DNA from: Sinorhizobium sp. A49
Lineage (GTDB): Bacteria > Pseudomonadota > Alphaproteobacteria > Rhizobiales > Rhizobiaceae
DNA length: 64,000 nucleotides
Reading direction: 5' to 3'
Assembly: GCF_002002725.1 (NCBI RefSeq)
Contig: NZ_MUNW01000055.1
Coordinates: 124,001-188,000, forward strand
A program made the position numbers and the translations under genes. Of this stretch, positions 61,068 through 64,000 are shown one piece after another. Numbering within the stretch: position 1 is the first letter of the stretch; every line of letters starts with the position of its first letter. Under the pieces are notes generated by a model. It ran no database searches, was not told the origin of the DNA, and saw nothing but the letters and a program-made list of their open reading frames with translations.

Positions 61068-62870
61068 GTGAGCAATATCAGAGAATTCATCCGGGCAGCC
61101 TCGGGCACCGGCAACAAGGCCACTTTGGCGATCCGCGGCGGCCGCTTGGTCAACGTCGTTTCGGAAGAGATCTATCAGGCCGATGTCGCGATTTATGGCG
61201 AGCGGATCATCGCCGTCGGCGACATCTCCGACTATGTCGGACCGGATACGAAGATCATCAACGCCACCGGCAAATACCTGGCGCCCGGCATGATCGACGG
61301 CCATTTGCACGTCGAATGCTCAAAGATGTCCTTGACCAGCTTTGCCAAGGCAGTGGTTCCGCTCGGCACGACGTCGATCGTCACCGGCCTCGACCAGATC
61401 ATCGTCGTCGGCGGGCCGGCCGCCGCACGCGAATTCCTCGACGAGGCCAAGGAGACGCCGCTCAAGGTGTTCTGGGGCGCACCGTGCAAGACGCCCTACA
61501 CCATGCCACGCTCCACCGTCGGGCACTACTTCAGCCCGGCCGATCATCAGGCCACCCATCACTGGCCGGAATGCGTCGGTATCTGGGAAACCGTGCGCGA
61601 GTTCATCCAGGAGGAAGACCCCGACGTGCTGGCAGCACTGGAGCTTGCCGAAAAGAGCCGGCTGCCGGTGCTCGGCTGCTGCCCGATGACGCGCGGCGCG
61701 CGGCTCAACGGATACCAGCAGTCCGGCGTGCGCGCCGACCACGAAAGCTATTCGCCGGAGGAAATGCTGGAGAAGCTCAGGGCCGGCATGCATGTCGTCG
61801 TGCGCGAATCCTCGATCTCCCATTTCCTCTCCGACAATCTGCGCATCGTCACCGAAATGGGCGTCAAGGCCCTGCGCCGCATCAGCTTCTGCACCGACGA
61901 CGTCGTTGCCAGCGACATCCTCAAGCGCGGGCACCTCGACAACATGGTGCGGATGGCGATCGCCATGGGCATCTCGCCGATGGCCGCCATCCAGATGGCG
62001 ACGATCAACGGCGCCGACGCGCTTCGCATCGACGACAAGGTCGGCTCGATCTCGCCGGGTCGCGCCGCCGACATCCTGCTCGTCAACGACCTGCGCGAGT
62101 TCCGGATCGTTGCCGTCATCGCCAAGGGCGAGGAAGTCGCGCGCGATGGTCGCATGGCGATCGAACTCGTGCCGCCGCCGCGCAGCGCCGCGCTGCTCAC
62201 CTCGATGAAGGTCGCACCGATCGAGCTCGACGATCTGAAAGTGCGTTATGATGGAGCTGGTGACAGTGCTTCAGCCATGGCGATCGCCGTCACGCCGGAG
62301 AAGATCTTCGTGCGCACACGCCGCGATGTCACCCTGCCGGTGAAAGACGGCTGCGTGCTCGCCGACCTGGCCCAGGACATCCAATACGTCACCGTGGTCG
62401 AGCGCTACGGCAAGACGAAAAACCGCCCGGTTGCCTTCACCTCTGGCTTTGGATTGCGCGAAGGCGCCATCGCCAGCTCGACCGCGCCCGACGACAACAA
62501 CATCATCTGCATCGGCGCCAACCCTGAAGACATGCAGGTCGCCATCAACCACCTCATCGCCAACGATGGCGGCCAGGTGGTGGTCAGGGACGGGAAGGTC
62601 GTCTCCTTCCTGCATCTTCCGATCGGCGGCATCGTCTCTGACATCGAACCATCGGAAATGGCGGCGCTGGAGGAGGAACTGGACGACGCGGCACGGGCGC
62701 TCGGCTGCACGCTGCCATGGCCGTTCATGTACATGTTCGTGCTTCAAATCACGGCGATCCCGGAATATGCCATCACCGATCTCGGGGTCGTCGATTGCGT
62801 TCGGTTGAAAGTCATCTCGCCGCTTCATGGGAACGGTGGCGACGAAGAGCGCGCCGCAGCAGCGGAATAA
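61068..62870 (+). CDS. ade: Adenine deaminase
   Basis: A 600-residue amidohydrolase that converts adenine to hypoxanthine. The metal-binding entry motif is PGMIDGHLHVECSKM; later family parts include PRSTVGHYF, GARLNGYQQSGVRADHES, the CTDDV metal ligand and SPGRAADILLVNDL. The C-terminal domain (HNRPVAFTSGFGL-like segment and FVLQITAIPEYAITDLG) completes the AdeC type. The GTG start at 61068 is chosen because AAGGGAG lies eight bases upstream; an earlier ATG would overlap the regulatory gap. The purine permease follows after 59 bases. Confidence 0.93.
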   Translation: MSNIREFIRAASGTGNKATLAIRGGRLVNVVSEEIYQADVAIYGERIIAVGDISDYVGPDTKIINATGKYLAPGMIDGHLHVECSKMSLTSFAKAVVPLGTTSIVTGLDQIIVVGGPAAAREFLDEAKETPLKVFWGAPCKTPYTMPRSTVGHYFSPADHQATHHWPECVGIWETVREFIQEEDPDVLAALELAEKSRLPVLGCCPMTRGARLNGYQQSGVRADHESYSPEEMLEKLRAGMHVVVRESSISHFLSDNLRIVTEMGVKALRRISFCTDDVVASDILKRGHLDNMVRMAIAMGISPMAAIQMATINGADALRIDDKVGSISPGRAADILLVNDLREFRIVAVIAKGEEVARDGRMAIELVPPPRSAALLTSMKVAPIELDDLKVRYDGAGDSASAMAIAVTPEKIFVRTRRDVTLPVKDGCVLADLAQDIQYVTVVERYGKTKNRPVAFTSGFGLREGAIASSTAPDDNNIICIGANPEDMQVAINHLIANDGGQVVVRDGKVVSFLHLPIGGIVSDIEPSEMAALEEELDDAARALGCTLPWPFMYMFVLQITAIPEYAITDLGVVDCVRLKVISPLHGNGGDEERAAAAE

Positions 62871-62876
62871 AGCCTT

Positions 62877-62905
62877 GGAAGGGGTCGGCATCGCCGGCCC
62901 CTTCC
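62877..62905 (+). other. Strong hairpin between ade and the purine permease gene
   Basis: GGAAGGGGTCGGC (62877-62889) pairs with GCCGGCCCCTTCC (62893-62905) over 13 positions (one T-G) with a 3-base loop. It is followed by no T-run, so it is more likely an mRNA-stabilising or partial-termination element that sets relative expression of deaminase and permease. Confidence 0.55.
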
Positions 62906-62929
62906 TCACTTCAAAAAAAGGGGAACAAA

Positions 62930-64000
62930 ATGAACTACCAACCCAAGGCCGTGGAGCCGGCCTCCGGCACAGCGCAAGCCTCCTGGCTCGCCAGCCTGCT
63001 CGATCGCTATTTCCAGATTTCGAAATTCGGTTCGACCATCCGCACCGAAATCCTTGCCGGGCTGACGACCTTTCTTGCCGCCTCCTACGTGATCGTCGTC
63101 AATCCTTCGATCCTGTCCCATGCCGGCATTCCGTTTTCGGCAGGCGTCACGGCGACCGTGCTCGTCAGTTTCATCGGCAGCTGCGCCATGGGGCTCTATG
63201 CGCGAAGCCCGATCCTCGTCGCGCCGGGCATGGGCATCAATGCGCTCTTTGCCTACACGATGGTGGTCGGTGCCAAGGTACCGCTCGAAATCGCCCTCGG
63301 CTGCGTCTTCTGGGCCGGCGTGCTCTTCACTGTCATGGCCTTCTTCAACCTGCGCCAGACGATCATCGAGGCGATCCCGGTCGATCTGCGCTACGGCATC
63401 GCCTGCGGCATCGGCCTGTTCATCGCGCTGATCGGCTTCGAAAACGCCAAGTTCATCGTCGCCAATCCGGACACGATCGTCGGGTTGACGACGTTCAACC
63501 CTGTTACCCTTACCTTCATTGCCGGCTTCATCCTGACCGTTGGCCTGGTGGTTCGCAGGGTTCCCGGTGCGATGATGGCGGGCATGATCCTCACCACCAT
63601 CCTGTCGATCCCGATCGGCCGCTGGTGGGGCGATGGCAGCGCCTTCTGGCCGGACACGCCTGATGTCCATACGCTCGTCAATTGGAGCGGCTTTTCCGCC
63701 GCACCCGACTTCAGCTTCGTCGGCCAGATCGATCTCGTCGGTGCCCTGAGCCTGATCTACGTGCCGTTCATCTTCGTCTTCCTGTTCACCAACTTCATCG
63801 AGGCGCTCTCGACCTTCCTCGGCCTTGCCGAAGCCGCCGACCTCAAGGACGAGCAGGGATTGCCGCGCAACATCAAGCAGTCGATGCATGTCGATGCCGT
63901 CGCTGCGCTGATCTCGGCCCCGCTCGGAACCAGCCCCGCCACCGTCTATCTGGAATCGGGTGCCGGCATTGCCCAGGGTGGTCGAACCGGGCTTGTCGCC
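62930..64000 (+). CDS. NCS2 AzgA-type purine permease (partial)
   Basis: The first 357 residues of an AzgA-like nucleobase permease; the end is outside the window. After a cytosolic N-terminus (about 35 residues) come several membrane helices, with typical segments TEILAGLTTFLAASYVIVVN, ILVAPGMGINALFAYT, GLFIALIGFENAKFIV and FLFTNFIEALSTFLGLAEAA. Such proton symporters take up adenine, guanine or hypoxanthine, fitting the adenine deaminase upstream. AAGGGG precedes the ATG at 62930. Confidence 0.92.
   Translation, partial: MNYQPKAVEPASGTAQASWLASLLDRYFQISKFGSTIRTEILAGLTTFLAASYVIVVNPSILSHAGIPFSAGVTATVLVSFIGSCAMGLYARSPILVAPGMGINALFAYTMVVGAKVPLEIALGCVFWAGVLFTVMAFFNLRQTIIEAIPVDLRYGIACGIGLFIALIGFENAKFIVANPDTIVGLTTFNPVTLTFIAGFILTVGLVVRRVPGAMMAGMILTTILSIPIGRWWGDGSAFWPDTPDVHTLVNWSGFSAAPDFSFVGQIDLVGALSLIYVPFIFVFLFTNFIEALSTFLGLAEAADLKDEQGLPRNIKQSMHVDAVAALISAPLGTSPATVYLESGAGIAQGGRTGLVA

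Overview
The window is GC-rich, densely coded DNA that looks like a Sinorhizobium/Ensifer-type rhizobial replicon. The evidence is the ExoF/ExoP/ExoY-like exopolysaccharide proteins, DUF992 and AzgA/adenine-deaminase homologues, and frequent ATGA overlaps. No rRNA, tRNA, CRISPR array, insertion sequence or integrase was found. Only the two window-edge genes are cut by the window; internally there is a collapsed speD-speE pair and a possible receiver-domain remnant.

Region 1 (1-9349, minus strand) is one long operon read leftward from a promoter at about 9330. It holds two flavin monooxygenases of different classes (MsnO8-type and NtaA-type), an M20 deacylase, a GNAT acetyltransferase, a fused permease/ATPase ABC transporter, two paralogous solute-binding proteins, a third luciferase-like monooxygenase and a thioredoxin-fold protein cut by the edge. 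The gene set matches the Bacillus subtilis ytm/ytn (sna-tcy-cmo-snd) operon that takes up S-modified cysteines, N-acetylates them, cleaves the C-S bond oxidatively and deacetylates the product. A similar S-(2-succino)cysteine or S-alkylcysteine salvage role is inferred here.

Region 2 (9578-10680) holds a secreted DUF992 protein and a small membrane protein.

Region 3 (10795-46477) is a polysaccharide locus wrapped around a hybrid NRPS-PKS. The polysaccharide genes encode glycosyltransferases, an ExoF-like export protein, an ExoP/Wzc-like co-polymerase, an ExoY-like initiating sugar transferase, a flippase, a TIGR04325 methyltransferase, a GMC oxidoreductase, a DegT aminotransferase, a GH16 glucanase, a polymerase and a pyruvyltransferase. 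Inside this set lie a 4'-phosphopantetheinyl transferase and a four-gene minus-strand operon. That operon encodes a loading protein (A-PCP), a 2701-aa protein (KS-AT-ACP-aminotransferase-C-A-PCP), a terminal protein (C-truncated A-PCP-TE) and a formyltransferase/GINT1-like protein. The assembly line should make a beta-amino-acyl-glycine type product; its placement suggests the product is attached to, or made alongside, the polysaccharide. A Crp/Fnr-type regulator and a LuxR-type regulator close the region.

Region 4 (46706-54769) carries a DUF922 protease-like protein, a TetR-RND efflux operon with a 20-bp perfect inverted repeat upstream of tetR, a DUF808 membrane protein, and a speD-speE pair merged by an internal deletion.

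Region 5 (54804-64000) carries an L,D-transpeptidase lipoprotein divergent from a PmrA/PmrB-like two-component system across a CTTAAG-N5-CTTAAG box. It continues with an AraC regulator, two VOC proteins, a DUF1801 protein, a LysR regulator, adenine deaminase and an AzgA-type purine permease cut by the right edge.
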